Shown here: in pieces, positions 47,237 to 61,005 of the stretch
How positions within the stretch are numbered: the stretch's first letter is position 1
How the letters are laid out: each line of letters begins with the position of its first letter
Origin: Amphiura filiformis
Lineage: Eukaryota; Echinodermata; Ophiuroidea; Amphilepidida; Amphiuridae
Reading direction: 5' to 3'
Assembly (NCBI RefSeq): GCF_039555335.1
Contig: NC_092629.1
Coordinates: 32,014,203-32,078,202, forward strand
DNA: 64,000 nt
Program-made: the position numbers and the translations under genes
The notes under the pieces: generated by a model
Database searches by the model: none
What the model saw: the letters and a program-made list of their open reading frames with translations, nothing else
What the model was told of the DNA's origin: nothing

Positions 47237-47286
47237 ACTATGCCTACAAAATCCTGAGACCGAATATTGGTCAACTGCCACTTATT

Positions 47287-47460
47287 GGGCTTTTCCAGTT
47301 GAAATCCATACACCCTATAGAAGACATGACTTTTATCACTCACATTTCAAATGAAGTCGCTTAATTCAGGTAAACCGAAATTTGGACTTCACACTCAGTT
47401 CTCAGTGTGTGGAAGATTATGTCTTCCATACGGAGATGTATGGATTTCAACCGGAATAAC
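47287..47460. mobile_element. Foldback family A copy
   Basis: Both arms are present but diverged. Confidence 0.75.
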
Positions 47461-47826
47461 TCATGTGATGTTGGAGGTAAAACACTCCTCCCTACGCCAT
47501 ACATAAATTTTCCCAATTCCCTAAAATTCTAGAAACACTTGGCAGATGCTGTGGCGGGAAAACAAACCCCTCATGAGACGGCATAAGTCCTGTGATTGCA
47601 GAAGCCCTGAGACTACAATTTTTCAGTGACCACGGAGTGTATTCACCAATCACAAACGAGGTAACTGTCAACATCGGTCTGTTGAATGAGGGCACATTAG
47701 AGAGGATAGGTCATAATTTTAAGATATTATTATTGAGAACTCATCTGGCTTACCTATAGCTAATGGAAGCCTGCTGAACAATTACCATTAGAGAGCCATG
47801 GACAAATTTAGGACAAGTAATACTAA

Positions 47827-48004
47827 CCAATCCAGTTGAAATCCATACACCCCTATGGAAGACATGATCTTAATCTCCCACACAGGGTGTGAATTTCAAA
47901 TGGGGTTACCTGAATGGGCGAATCCATTTGAAATCAACACCCCATATGGGCGATTAAGGTCATGTCTTCCATAGGGGGTGTAAGGATTTCAACAGGAATA
48001 GCCC
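47827..48004. mobile_element. Foldback family A copy, well preserved
   Basis: Arms of about 80 bp pair closely around GGGGTTACCTGAATGGGCGA. This is a good reference copy for the family. Confidence 0.85.
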
Positions 48005-49134
48005 ATTGCTTAGTTGGCTTGGATTTAAATGTAATAAGTTTGACATGATGTTCACTTTTTTTTAATACCAAGAAAGCCCAGAATAATTCTGGTATACCCT
48101 GCGCACAAGTATAACCCTACTCTAACCTCAACCCTAAAAAATAGGGTATGCAGGGTAAAGCAGAATTGTATTGAAAACACAGGGTAAACCAGAATTGTAC
48201 CGAAAGCCCTATAGGTGAGCTTCAGGCTAAGTGTTTTGTTTCTCTTGATACCAGTGTACCATGAGGGACTTGCTGGGCTCTTATCTATTTCACTCAGTGT
48301 TCAATCTGGCCTGCAAAGTCATAATCTACCAATAAAACTACTTTTGAACAATTGGTGGAAATCACAATTAGTGGATATCACAAATGGCAGACATCACAAC
48401 TGGCAGCATGCTGATAAGATCTGGTCCACCAGGACTTGCGGCCCACAAACCAAAAAGGGAATGAAAAAAGATGTACAGTCTTAGAAATCTCCCTTAAAAT
48501 GGATTTTTGTAAAAGTTAAATTCAGTGGGACATGCCGTCTGATCATCATGATGGCTGTGATCCAGCCCCAAATTACAAATTAAGTATTGTTTATCCCAGA
48601 GCTAACGAGACCCCTTCCTCCGACCTATTAGTAATTGTCACCCATAGTTCAAATACTATGCATACACCATTTTTCAGCACACCTTTTCACTACAAAATGT
48701 TGACCCAAAATATCTTTTTCTTATTACTAATAGTAATATTTAAAAAGACACCATTCAAAAAAATAGCTTCACTCCAACAATAAAATAATTCCATTGTTTG
48801 TACAGTCTTTTCATTATATTGTCTTACAATATCTTCTTTTACATAATTATCAACACATTTTTCTATTGTACATGACCTGTGTTACACCCTTAAAATAAAT
48901 TAAAGACTTTGTGGTTATAGTATATTACAAGTACATTTACAAAGTTTTAAGTAACAGTAAGTGAATGGAACTTTTTTTGACAAAAAAAAACCACGAAAAA
49001 TAAATACATAAATAAACCAACCCAACCCAACACTGAGCACATTTTAAGCCATCACTAAATTTGACAGACAAAAGGCTACTGAAACTAGGCACAACATTTG
49101 CTTGTAGCTAACATTAAAATATTGTGAAATTAGC
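48005..49134. other. No gene recognised
   Basis: AT-rich spacer with short random frames only. Confidence 0.5.
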
Positions 49135-49423
49135 CTGTTGTCCATTCAGATCTTCCATCTGAAATTCACACAACCCCTGTGGAATAATCTGCTAAAGTCT
49201 TCCACAGAGGGAGTATGGGTTTCAAATGAAATAGATAATTGGGTAACTTCTATTTGAAATATTCACTCCAGCTGTGGATGATATAGGTAAAGCCACATAC
49301 AGGGGGAGTATGGGTTTCAAAATAATTAATCTGAGTCAATTCCATTTGAAAAACATACTCCCTCTGTGGAAGATTTTTCTTAAATCTACCACAGGGGTAG
49401 GACAGACTCCAAATGGAATAGTC
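49135..49423. mobile_element. Foldback family B copy
   Basis: Both arms are recognisable (CCTGTGGAATAATCTGCTAA; CTACCACAGGGGTAGGACAG) around repeated CATACTCCCTCTGTGG units. Confidence 0.75.
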
Positions 49424-49939
49424 TTTGCTTTCACACCATGCAGTGTAAACTTACACATACTTCTGTTACTGGCATTCAAGTATAATAATCATAGTTATAC
49501 TAAAGGCGATCGGTTGGTTCACAATTTCAAAGCACATTTCTACCGCTTTTCAGACTTATTTATTTTCTGGTGAAAAGCATGAAAAAGAATCAAATCACAC
49601 AAAAAAAAATACATTTGTGTTGAAAGTGAACTTTCATGATAACAATTTCAGGCAAAAAAGAGTTCCAGTCACTTGCTGTAAAACATCTGATTCTAAACTA
49701 TTCTACCTGAAGAACATTTACTATATCTAACAAATTGTACACAATCCTGATGAAAATTACAAAAGTTTTCTTACATTATTTGCATCTAAATCTAAATCCC
49801 ATAATGACCACTTATGCAGCATCTTATGTAACCACCACTTTATTAACCAAAATAATCAAAAATAAATAAAAGATGTACTGTGCAAGGAAAAATCTTTTCT
49901 CTTCATTTGACTTTCCCAAAGTTTTATTCACCTTTTCTG

Positions 49940-50100
49940 TAAATCCCATAAGCCTTTGCGAGTACACCTGAGACCTCGTCATTTGACGTCACACCGATCT
50001 GCGCCGATCGTTTATCGAGCATCGTTACTGCGCATTGCAAGTCGGTGTGACGTCAAATGACGAGTTCTCAGGTGTACTCGCAAAGGCTTATGGGATTTAC
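49940..50100. repeat. Near-perfect palindrome with two TGACGTCA-type sites
   Basis: Arms of about 70 bp (GTAAATCCCATAAGCCTTTG / CAAAGGCTTATGGGATTTAC) contain ATTTGACGTCACACCGA and its reverse. The GACGTCA cores are CREB/ATF-like. Confidence 0.82.
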
Positions 50101-50143
50101 CAAAAAGGTCAATTGACTGATTTGCCTCTTAGTCACCGAGCAA

Positions 50144-50384
50144 AGATAACTAACACTTCCCACAATGCATTTCTTCCATTTCAATTTTCTGTACTGATTT
50201 GCTATCTAGTGCAACATGGGTCGATATGACGAAATGTACCAAAATGAAAAGAGCACATCCAGATCTTGCAAAATATATTTATTACATGACTATCATCAAT
50301 TATTGTTTAGGGAGTCTATTCTCAACATGAAGTGCCATTCTCAACAGGAGTTGCAAAGGATTCTGGGAAGGGTAAGATATCTTC
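50144..50384. mobile_element. MITE family C copy 4
   Basis: An inverted copy with AACACTTCCCACAATGCATT at the left and GGGAAGGGTAAGATATCTTC at the right. Confidence 0.75.
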
Positions 50385-50994
50385 TCCAGTCACAGGGTTC
50401 TCAACCTTTTTTGAACTCAATTTCTTGAAAGTCCGACCACTACACTCACATCTAAACTTGTTGTCTGTAAACCCACCATAACAACAAGTACAGGCAAATT
50501 GTATAAATTTTTTGCTTACTTTTGAGCACTTCCATTTTAAATTTCTTAACACTTCCTACAGAAATAAATTGTTTTTATATGAACACAGATTCCAGTGGGA
50601 TGGTATTCAGTATTTGTACCATACAGAATTAAGCACCATTATTTGGATAAGTGCAAGGGGTGTTAAAAAACTAACAGCAATTTCTATTATCGGCTTCAGC
50701 CTTGCTTACCTCTAAATTCCAAATTCGGACGTTTGTAATTCAAGCTGTTTTATAATTTGGCAACTATCGAGTAGGGTAAAAATAAAGGTTGCTGTGAAAT
50801 CTACACTAGCACACTTGATAAACGTACAACTTGATCCATGATTCTTGTATAAATCTGCTCTACTTGATCATGTCACATAATGCAATATTACCCATAATTC
50901 AAAGTACCTCCCTAGCAACACATTAACAACATGTTTTTCACATACTTCGATACATACATGCAGACAACTGCTAATCATTTTCACAGCAGCCATT

Positions 50995-51372
50995 GGGCTA
51001 TTCCAGTTACAATCCATACACCCCTATGGAAGACATTACTTTAATCTCCCATACAAGGGGGTGTAAATTTCAAATAGAGTCACCAGGCCTCTAATTTTAA
51101 TTTTTTTTAGGGTACCCCTTTTTAAGGTCATTGGCCAAAAACAAAGTAGGACACCCAGACCAACAAGTGATCAAGAATGCCTTGAAGTTGACAAGAAGTT
51201 GACAAAGATCTGGGGCATCAAGGCCAAAACTGAAAAAGGGCTGACAATGAGCCATGGGAGTCGCCCATTCAGATAATCCCATTTGAAATTCAGCCGTGTG
51301 TGAAAAATTAAGGTCCTGTCTTCCAAAGAGGATTGTCTTCCAAAGGGTGTATGAATTTCAACTGGAACAGCC
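50995..51372. mobile_element. Foldback family A copy with an internal insertion
   Basis: The arms at 50995-51080 and about 51250-51372 are separated by about 170 bp of unrelated sequence. The right arm has a small internal duplication (GTCTTCCAAAG). Confidence 0.75.
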
Positions 51373-51812
51373 AATTCTCTTAAAACACAAGACAAAATCT
51401 GACATTGATTGAATTTTATAGCAGACTGAAGTTACCATGGCGACAGGGTATGTTTTATCAAAAAACTAATATCTACACCAAAATTGGTTATTTTTTAATA
51501 CATAGAACAAGGTCTATTAATTAAAAAAAATATGAACAAGTTGAACTATTAGGTAATTACAATGTACTGTAAATATTTGTCTACCTATGCAACTTTATTA
51601 GATTCATAAACAAACACAAATTGGAGTATATTTGAGGACTCGGACATTATAAGAATGCAGCATTTTATGTATGGCATATAATAGCACCACTGGCATTAAT
51701 GATACTCAAATTCGTTTTTTTAAAGAATCAGAAAAAAAAGTGAAGTTGTTGTGTTGTGTATGGAAAGAAAACATTGCATTTGTGTAACAACTATAGTTGT
51801 ACTGTAGTCTAT

Positions 51813-51972
51813 ACTTCCAGTCAGTAGCACTAGCTTTGAAGTTCAGCGTGTGCTGCATTGGTTTGGCGTTCAAATGCGCCATGTTGATCGTGCGCGTAAA
51901 GGTATGTACATACACCAAGTAGTTAACGCAGAACACGCTGAACTTCAAAGCTAGTGCCGCTGACTGAAGGTA
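51813..51972. mobile_element. Foldback adjoining family Q copy 2
   Basis: Arms TAGCTTTGAAGTTCAGCGTG and CACGCTGAACTTCAAAGCTA; outer ends CTTCCAGTCAGTAGC / GCTGACTGAAGG. Confidence 0.75.
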
Positions 51973-52238
51973 GATATCGTCACCGGGCAGGAAAAACCTC
52001 GTATGTACTTTTTGCCCTTGAACATGGATGAAGCAAACCCTTCAATATAAAGTCTACACCTACAATGCTTTATCCATTATCAAGGGCCAAAATTAAATAA
52101 TGGCGTGTTGTCTGCATGTACTTTTGGCCCTTGAACATGGATGAAGCAGCCTCTTCAATATAAAGTCTACACCTACAAGGCTTTATCCATGTTCAAGGGC
52201 CAAAAGTACATGAGGTTTTTCCCGCCCAGTGACGATAT
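51973..52238. mobile_element. Foldback family Q copy 2
   Basis: Outer ends ATATCGTCACCGGGCAGG and CCCGCCCAGTGACGATAT. GGCCCTTGAACATGGATGAA occurs twice on one arm and once reversed. Confidence 0.78.
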
Positions 52239-52553
52239 ATAATTTAAGAAGCAAATAAGTGGAAAGCAATGTGAAAGCAATCTGCTAAATACAAAATCTG
52301 ATATCGAAAAGATAAAGTGCTCCCATAATTTTATTACCGACTACCGTATCAGTGAAACTGTCGATTTAAATTCAGAAGCAATGGGTTGAAGCAACGTACG
52401 ATAACAGTCCATGCTGGAGACAGCAATTTATATTGCAGTGTTTATGACATGAGGTACTAAAATTAATTTGATATATCAGCATGATAATCTTTGCCCCATC
52501 TTAGGCAGAGTTAGTATATAGTTCCTTGTTTGTAGCCAGCATTCGCATAATTA

Positions 52554-52702
52554 GGTTGAAACCCATACACCCCTATGGAAGACATGACCTTAATCTCCCA
52601 ACACAGGGAGTGTTACCCGACTTCAATTTGAAATATATATCCCCTGTGTGGGAGATTAAGGTCACATCTTCCATAAGGGGTGTATGGATTTCAACTGGAA
52701 TA
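52554..52702. mobile_element. Foldback family A copy
   Basis: Both arms are present with a shortened centre. Confidence 0.8.
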
Positions 52703-52914
52703 TACATAATACATTTTACAATCAAGTATAGTAATATGTAGTATGCATTTGACATGTGCCAACAGCACCGCATCAAACTATATACTGTAACAGATAGGCC
52801 ATATAATATTGGGCAAGATTCCCTCTACTGGTGACCTCAGATGACATTCTCTCTACATAGGGACCTCAACCCTAAACTATCCCTGAGGTGTTTAGTAAAC
52901 AAGGCAGCCATATT

Positions 52915-53070
52915 GGGCTATTACAGTTAAAATGCATACACCCCCTGCAGAAGATGTAACCTTTATCTCCCACACAGGGAGTGTAGATTTCAAATGGAGT
53001 TACCCATTCTGGTAATCACACTAAGGCCATGTCCTCCACAGGGGGTGTATGGATTTCACATGGAACAGCC
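52915..53070. mobile_element. Foldback family A copy
   Basis: Both arms are present; the right arm has a short internal deletion. Confidence 0.8.
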
Positions 53071-53884
53071 AATTTCTTGTCTAATTTTACAGCAATTGAT
53101 GGAAGTGAAGTCCCTATACCAGATATTTGTGTGCACCATTCCTGACAAACATCAACACAATCTTAGTGTATCTTTCCTACAGTTACAACATTTTCCTATT
53201 AAGCAGTCACTTGAAAATTGATATTGATCAGAAATATAGCTGGTATGTCAAATCACGACTACAAGTAGAACTCGGTCAACAAATGTGAGTAAGTGCATTA
53301 GCTGCTCTGTGAACATTTGGCAATTTACACACAGTATATTGTACTCATCTACACATGGCAGCTACGCATTGCAGCTATTGCACTTACCCACTTCTGGCAC
53401 TGAGCATTCAAATTGCTACCAGCACTTGATCGTGGCAACAGCTAGTCACGATCATACAAGCCCCCCTGTTTATCGGCTGTGCTTTATTAAGTATCGCAAG
53501 TTCTCTGCATTGTCAAGGCACAGTTTGCATATAAATGTTCCACTGCCCAATTTGAGTATTCAAACAAAGAAAGGAAAACAATTACGCCAAATTGGACATT
53601 AGCACCAGTTTTGTTACCAGCCTCGGTATTGGCCAATTGAAGTAGCACTGCTTTTGTATGAAAGATAGACAAGACATAGCGATGGATACGCTTAATACTT
53701 GGGAGGAGCTTAACTTGGGAGCATTAAATGGTTACCATAATTCACCTTTTTCAGTCAATCCCGAAAGCTTTGGCAATTTACTCTTGCACATGTCACCTAA
53801 CGATATTTTTTATTTTTTTATGTCAGGCATATCTAGGCATTAACAGCTGAAATCTAGGTGATAACGCTGACGAAACTTCAGCCA

Positions 53885-54095
53885 GGCACAAGTGACCTGG
53901 TGAACGAAGGGGTCGCTGTAGATAGCCCTGATCGAAACCACCTGTAAACGAGGTCTTTATCATGGATCATCTGCCCCGCCATTACCAGATAAACCACGGG
54001 AGAGCGGAGGTTTTTTGGTCCCTGCGGGGAATTGAACCCTGGACCTCTCGCACCAAAGGCAAAGACCTTAACCAGTGTGCCACGCTGCACATCAG
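53885..54095 (-). mobile_element. tRNA-derived SINE of a second kind
   Basis: The minus-strand head at about 54017-54090 has an A-box (TGGCACACTGGTTAAGG) and a B-box (GGGTTCAATTCC) at tRNA spacing, with the anticodon stem-loop TTTGCCTTTGGTGCGAG between. The CCA end and pairing acceptor stem are lacking. A unique body follows down to about 53885. It is therefore a SINE, not a tRNA gene. Confidence 0.7.
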
Positions 54096-54496
54096 TACTG
54101 CACAGCTTGCTAATGGTTGTAAACGATGTGCGCATCGTTTGGATGTACGTAGGGTTACATTGCAAAGGCTTTTGAGACTCAATGAAAAGGTGAATGGAAG
54201 CCCTATGTGTTAAAGTTCAAGAGGTCAAAGTGCAAACTCAAACACCAACAACTTGGAAAATTGTACCTGGATTTTGTGGCAAATCAACAAAAAATGCAGC
54301 ATTTCAATGTTTCTACTTGGATTTCAAACCACTTTGGCAAGAGACCAGCAGCCAGAGCTCTGACCGGTAGCCTTAAAAAAGATGTCTTGGCGGTGGAGTT
54401 TTAATATCAATTTGTAAATTGAAGACTTGAAACAAGTGATTGTAACCTTTGTCTCCTATTCAGATTTACGACAACAACATCTGGACGACCACCATA

Positions 54497-54749
54497 TATG
54501 TGACCATCCACCACAAAGTGGTAGTAAAGTCGGCTCTAGGTCATTTTCTGTTTATGTTTGAAAGATTTCACTTTCAGCTTTAAAATGACACCTCAACCAG
54601 CTTCTCCGGACATTTGGAAGTGAAGTTATGGTTCATCAAAGGTCAAATTCCTAATATATTTTACATAGAAATCCATATACTGTTTTTGATTTATCTCAAA
54701 ATGGAAAATGCTGACTTTACGACCAGTTTGTGGTGGATGGGCACATATT
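54497..54749. mobile_element. MITE family J copy 2
   Basis: The reverse-oriented full copy of 2472-2730, with ends ATGTGACCATCCACCACAAA and TTTGTGGTGGATGGGCACAT. Confidence 0.78.
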
Positions 54750-55012
54750 ATGTCAAGTCATCCTTCTTGATGTCGATTTACTAATCTAGTCGTAGATTTG
54801 TAAATGACCCACTCACGCAAAGCTTGTCTGTCTGAGAGGTACTATAAATTGAAGACTTAAAACGGTGAATGTTTTGCATACAAAGGTAGAACGGGCAGTT
54901 TTGGTCCGATTTGAACTTCCTAAGTAGTAATTACGCGTGGGTTGAGAGAGAGAGACAAACAACTTTTGTTTACCAATGGCAGTATATTTAGTACTGTGTA
55001 ACATATATTACT

Positions 55013-55190
55013 CAGGGTGTCCGAATGACATCACATGTTCAATTGGTCTTTGGGACACCCTGTAAATTAAAAGACTTCACACAGGATGTCAGAATAGATG
55101 TGTACAAATTTTGGGACACCCTATAGACGTTTTTAAGACTTGCAGCTTAGGGTGTTCAAAAATGGAAGTTTTTTTGGGACACCCTGTATG
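55013..55190. repeat. GGGACACCCT repeat cluster, possible MITE
   Basis: CAGGGTGTCC at the left and GGGACACCCTG at the right form inverted ends. Two further GGGACACCCT copies lie between. Confidence 0.55.
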
Positions 55191-55380
55191 TAATCTTAAA
55201 AGATAAATTTACAAAATACAAAATAGCTATCTAAGGCTTATTATTTATTTGAATTATAACAAATACTTTGTACATTTATTTGAGTTTAGATTACAATATT
55301 ATATCGCACATGTGAGACTTTGATTGGCTAACAAAAAATACGAAAATGTACAGAAATATTGCACACACACAAAATAATTG

Positions 55381-55622
55381 TTAACCCCATGGCACTATCA
55401 ACCGATCTGTAAGGACTATTTTGATTGGTTACAAAAGGGGCAATATCATGAACTGAGCCAATAAGAGATAATATAAGAATGCCCAGTAAGGATGAAGGGG
55501 TCTAAGCTTAAAATTGCTAAGAGATCTGAAAGCTCTGTTTTGATTGGTTAATCGGATGACTATATCATATAATTAACCAATAAGGGGCTTTGTAAGAAAG
55601 TCTGTAGTGCTAATGGGGTTAA
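55381..55622. mobile_element. TTAA-flanked MITE family G copy
   Basis: Ends TTAACCCCATGGCACTATC and GTAGTGCTAATGGGGTTAA; interior as in 29011-29261. Confidence 0.8.
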
Positions 55623-56943
55623 GTTTACAGCTATACACCTATCCGACTTCGCCATTACTGCGGTGTCCCCGATGTTAAACTGCGGTGTCCCGACGTCGGG
55701 GGTTCCATCCATTATTTATTGTGTGCTATGCAGAATTGTACCCGGAATTGTACACAACAGTGATATTCAATACACAATCATGAGTATTGAATTACGAATT
55801 AAATCTCCCGCTCTGGTACATCTGTGTTGCCGTCAATAGAGGGCCAAATACAGTAAACGCTTCTCGGATTGGTGTATTCTCCTATGATCTATTCCAGCTC
55901 CAGTGACACATCATTAGTTTCTCTGGACCTTTTGATGCATTGTAAATATATATTAGCATTTTACTTTGAAAAATCAATACAACAGTGTTGTAGTGGTCGT
56001 TTTCATGCCCCTCCATTGAGCATTGGCCTAATCCTACCCAGGACATTATGCATGCTGTATCACTGGAATTGGAACAGCTCTCCTACTGCCTTAGGAGAGC
56101 GACAGATCTTTAATATCAAAGACTTTACCATAAACGGCCCAATTTCATTACAAAATCCTCTCTGATATAATACGGAATGAGATATTGTATCATAAAATTT
56201 TAACAGATCTTCAGTATCAAAAGCTTTAACATAAACGGGTAATCCCAACAATTTCATTACAAAATTCAGCCAGACATTTTCACGGCATTACAATGCATCA
56301 CACAATACAATCCGAGGTTGATTCACCTAAAAAACACTTCACTGCATTCATGATTTTATTAATTGTGCCCAATTTTAATTCTTAATAGTACAGAAAAAAA
56401 TATTCACATGGATGCTTTTAATGTTGTTGCAATGTAAAGTGCACTTCAGACATCGGGCCAAATGCCTAAGTTACCAAGCTTACGCTATGACTGCAAGGCA
56501 TCTCACAGACAAATGATATACAGCCCAACCTCTCTTACCGCCACATCTATTATAAGAATCTTTTTATCCACCTGAATAATCTTCTTTAAAAAAATGTTTT
56601 TTCAATGCCATAACACCTAATTTTTTAAACTGAGGAACTCAGGTCTTCAATGATAGACCGTCATACTGTTGGCCATTTGATGATTATCATTTGAAGACTG
56701 ACTTTTAGTCATATTCTGTGTAACAGTTTCTGACAATAGAGGAGATTACGGGGGCAGGGATTATCTTTTGAGTCTTTTCATGACAACTGAAGCATAGTCA
56801 AGGACACTCGCACGAACTGAAAGACTTCTGAATAATGACAAAGAATGATACCAAATTTTGTGTACTTCTGCTACACCAAATATGCCTACTTATTTTTATG
56901 CTTTTAAGTTTTGGATGGCCAACTCTTCATTGTCTGCAACATT
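55623..56943. other. No gene recognised
   Basis: A local duplication is visible (GATCTTTAATATCAAAGACTT and GATCTTCAGTATCAAAAGCTT at about 56105 and 56205). There is otherwise no structure I can support. Confidence 0.5.
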
Positions 56944-57225
56944 GGGCTATTCCATTTAAAATCCTCACTACCCCTGTGGAAGATTTTGGAAACATCTCCC
57001 ACAGGGGGGTAATAGTTTCATATGGAATGGAACACATTTAGGCAGCTCCATTTGAAACTCACCCTCCCTCTGTGGAAGATTCAGGTTAAATCTTTCTTAG
57101 AGGGTGTATGAAATTCAAATGGAGCTGCCTAATGTGTTCATTCCATTTGAAATTCATACTCCCCCTGTGGAAGATATTTCTAAAATCTTCTACAGGGGTA
57201 GTGTAGATTTTAAATGGAATAGCCC
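56944..57225. mobile_element. Foldback family B copy, well preserved
   Basis: Arms of about 130 bp pair around a central GCAGCTCCATTTGAAACTC / AATTCAAATGGAGCTGC hairpin. This is the best family B copy. Confidence 0.85.
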
Positions 57226-57368
57226 ATTTGTGTTCTACTCAAACACAATACTTTTCCAATTCAAACTTGCACGTAATTTAATATCCTGATTTTTTACTTA
57301 AATGCGCTTAATAATATTTGGTCCCATCGTGGCCAGATATGCGAGGTTGGACTGTGCCACAAAGTAGC

Positions 57369-57881
57369 AATAGACGAATCCAAGGAGCCAAGTCATGGTC
57401 AGGATTTGGTCGGACATCTTTGGGTAGCCGCTTGCACCAACCTGGTGTTTTGAGCGTCCAATTGTGCAAATAAAAGCCGCCTAACACCTAGAGAAGATGC
57501 AAGGACGAGGTGGATTAATAGAATAATAGCTAATAATCTATATAATGGAGATAATTCCGCAGGTAATCCCGTCGCATCTATTCCACATAGTCCTTTTGTT
57601 CGCAAATACATCAATGCATACATACCGCGTGTAGTTAATCCGATTATTATGTCACTCCAACAGCGAATAGACCATGCTGTGTGTTTTGTCGAAGGGAACT
57701 GTATTGTGTTATTCTTTTGTCTGCCTGTGTTTTCGCGGGAGGTGTAAAGCGGGTGATGGAATGCAGTTTAAAATTTCCGCCAAGGCGAATCATTTCACAT
57801 TTGAGTGCATTGTAGCCACGGCTACCCAACTAAAGGCTGCTAGTCAGGTGTAGGAATGCGTGTATTTGGATTAGTCTATAG
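57369..57881. mobile_element. MITE family D copy 3
   Basis: Ends ATAGACGAATCCAAGG and TTGGATTAGTCTATAG. The interior matches copy 1 in the reverse direction. Confidence 0.8.
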
Positions 57882-58279
57882 GCAGGCTTGGTGTTCTGAG
57901 GCATATGAGTGCATGCCAACACACGCCTAACGTTATCACAAGGTATGTTATATGTACATTGTACAACAACCCTGATATTGAAAGAATATCCCAGAGGTGT
58001 GATCTGATCACAAGTCACACGCCTACATCTCGGCAAGCTTGACTTGTGTCAAGCCTGCAATGCTCAGACAGCACCTGAATGTCAGACGTTTCCAGAATAA
58101 TTTTGCTAAAAATTTCAGTTTACGGAAATTCTCCTGAAGTGATTATTAAATATTCCTGCTGAATCAGTAATTGATTATTAAAAAGCAAGCATCATCAATG
58201 ATTCCCTGATTTTAACACTGTGTGACATTGTATACAAACTGGTTCAGCTGTTTGATAGTGTATGAGATCTAGCATAAAT

Positions 58280-58406
58280 GGGCTATTCAAGTTGAAATCC
58301 ATACACCCCCTATGAAAGAAATGACCTGAATCTCCCACACAGGGAGAGTGGTAATGTCTTTGATTGTCTTCCACAGAGGGTATATGAATTTCAACTGGAA
58401 TAGCCC
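58280..58406. mobile_element. Foldback family A copy, internally deleted
   Basis: Outer arm segments only, GGGCTATTCAAGTTGAAATC to TTTCAACTGGAATAGCCC. Confidence 0.75.
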
Positions 58407-59466
58407 AATTGTGCCTATTCAGCTGTTTTGACAGTGTACGAGATAGCGTGAATACAAGCAAAACTTTTGAATCTATGAAAGAAAAACCTCCCCACTCAAC
58501 AAACCCAGGAATTGTAATCAATCTCCCAACGGGCTGTTCCGTTTGAACTCCACACCCCCTGTGGAATATTTTACAACCTTCTTAATTCTAGTTGCACCTT
58601 ATGGTCAACCCAGCTGGAAATGTTACCATTTAAGTTCTAACTTCACCTTGGACAGAGTATTATATCGACACATCAGAATGGAGCGACTAGGACAAAGTGG
58701 CAGCATTTAGTTAAGTTACAAATAAATTTCACAACAAGCTAATAACTTGACAAATTTGTACTAGAAAACAGAGTAAACCATACACATAACTTAGGCAATT
58801 TTTTCCCAAAAGTGCGACACCGTCAACATGCACAGCACACTTACATTACCGTGGACCATTACAATTTTTTTTCCAACTTTTCATTTTTGTGCAAAAAGTA
58901 AACAATTATACAACTTTTTAGTATTCTCTTACTATTTTCACATTTTTGGTACAAAAAAATAGCATAGGTGATACCCAACTCTTCTGGCAGTCGATGCATG
59001 GTTATAATATTACTTTATAATTTTAGTCACATAATTACACTGTTCATACAGACTTACACATAAAGCTCCTTAAATTTATGCTTCTTTTGCCAAAATACTA
59101 TATTCAAATTTGCCGATACCATCTTCAGCTGAAAGGAATATATTGAAATATGAAACATTTTTACCCAAATTCACCACAAGAAAATGTTTTTTTGAACTTT
59201 ACATGTCACATGACAACATCAAGAGTGATAGACCTCTATAAAAGCTTGACAAGTGAAGACTGCTTTTTGATTGAGTCTACACCAATCCCAGACAGTGAGC
59301 CTCCTGCGCAGTCACAGGTCTACACCTCGCAAGTTATGACTGTGTTTATACAACTATTCTGGTTGAGTCTACACCAAACCTAGACTCCTGTGCAGCCATT
59401 ATTGTATACAAGTTTTTGACAAGTCTACACCAATCCTACATGATTCCCTAGGTTTCCAATTATACT

Positions 59467-59592
59467 GGCCTATTCCAGTTGAAATACCATACACCCTCTA
59501 TGAAAAACATGAACTTAATCTCCCACACAGGGAGTGTAAATTTCAAATGGAGTTATTTTCCATAGGGGGTGTATGTATTTCAATTGGGATAG
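59467..59592. mobile_element. Foldback family A copy, internally deleted
   Basis: The left arm is whole. The right arm resumes at TTTTCCATAGGGGGTGTATG. Confidence 0.75.
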
Positions 59593-60722
59593 CAAATTCA
59601 ATTGACATGTGTACATCTTAAAATGAACCTATACCACATGTTCACTACTTAGCTAGGTTTTAGGCCCTGTGAACACGAGGCAAAACTCTCAATATTGACA
59701 CAGATTTCTGCGCTGAATTGTGACTTCCACCCAGTGTAAACAGAGAGTCAAATTTCGCATAATTTTAATCGTACAAAAAATACTGTTTTATTTGGCAAAT
59801 ACAAAATAGCTTTCTCTAAAACTCTATATTTTGCAGCTTTTGTAAATAATCAAGGGAATAATATTTCAATCTTAATACTGAAAATTGGTTGCTGAATATT
59901 CTTTAAAGAGCAAATTTTATTTCTAATTTTAATAAAAAATATTGGCAGTGATTGAAAGCATCACTGATTTCACTATCCTGAGATCCAAAGATTCCTGCGT
60001 AGAAATATTTTGCAATTACCATGATAACGAATATGGAAATAATTGAACGGTGTATGTAGAGTTGGAAATGATTTTTGCTTGGTGTAGTTTGGCTTTGGCT
60101 GTATTTTGACCAAATAATGCATTAGTGACATTAGTTCATCATATATACTTCTACTTTTATATGAGGTACTATACAGATATGCCACAACCTCAGATCTGTT
60201 GCACATCAACTTATGCTGGTTTCATACTTTCTGTCGCGGGTGTGATTTATCTTGTCTGCAAGCAGAGCGGCGCGCTGACTATGAAAGCCAATGTTCCCGC
60301 TCAGCACCGCCAAAATTGTTTCCTGTTCTCATACGTCAGAGCGGCGCCGCTCCCGAGTTGACTTAAATTCAACTCCTAGCAATCAGCCACCAAAGCGGTG
60401 GAGTGAACGATTTTTGCAGCTGGTCACCGCTGGCATTTCTGGTGCGACTGCGCAGTCAAGCAAAATCGTTGTCAGAGCAGCAGCAAAGTATGAAACCAGC
60501 ATTAGATGATTTGATACTGTTTAGGCCTCTCTTAACAAAAGATAAGGAACAACTTAAATATGGTTATTTTACCGTTACATGATAGACTATTAAATGCCCA
60601 ACATAGTTGCACTTTTAGTACATTCCACCAATGTTGAAAACAAGCAGCATTAATTAGTTTAATTAAAGATTTTAACTATGTACACCTGTATTGGAAAAGT
60701 GGCAATTTCTGTTGCCATCTAT

Positions 60723-60880
60723 GGGCTGTTCTAGTTGAAATCCATACACTCTCTGTGGAAGGTGTGACTTTAACCTTCCACACAGGGAGTGTGAATTTCA
60801 AATTGGGTTACCTGAATGGGCGATTCCATTTGAAATCTACACCCTATGTGTGGGATATGAAAGTCATGTCTTCCATAAAG
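60723..60880. mobile_element. Foldback family A copy, right end missing
   Basis: The left arm and centre are clear. The right arm stops after CATGTCTTCCATA. Confidence 0.75.
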
Positions 60881-61005
60881 GGAATGACAATTTTATTCAT
60901 CACTTTCAAACAATTCCTAGAAAAATTTTTTTACACTTTTGCTGTGATCATTCATAGTGGTTTTAAAAACAAATCCCACTTTTACAATACATATTGGTCA
61001 ACATA

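Noticed and set aside
54017-54090. tRNA gene on the minus strand
   Set aside because: A- and B-boxes are present but acceptor-stem pairing is poor and a SINE body follows.
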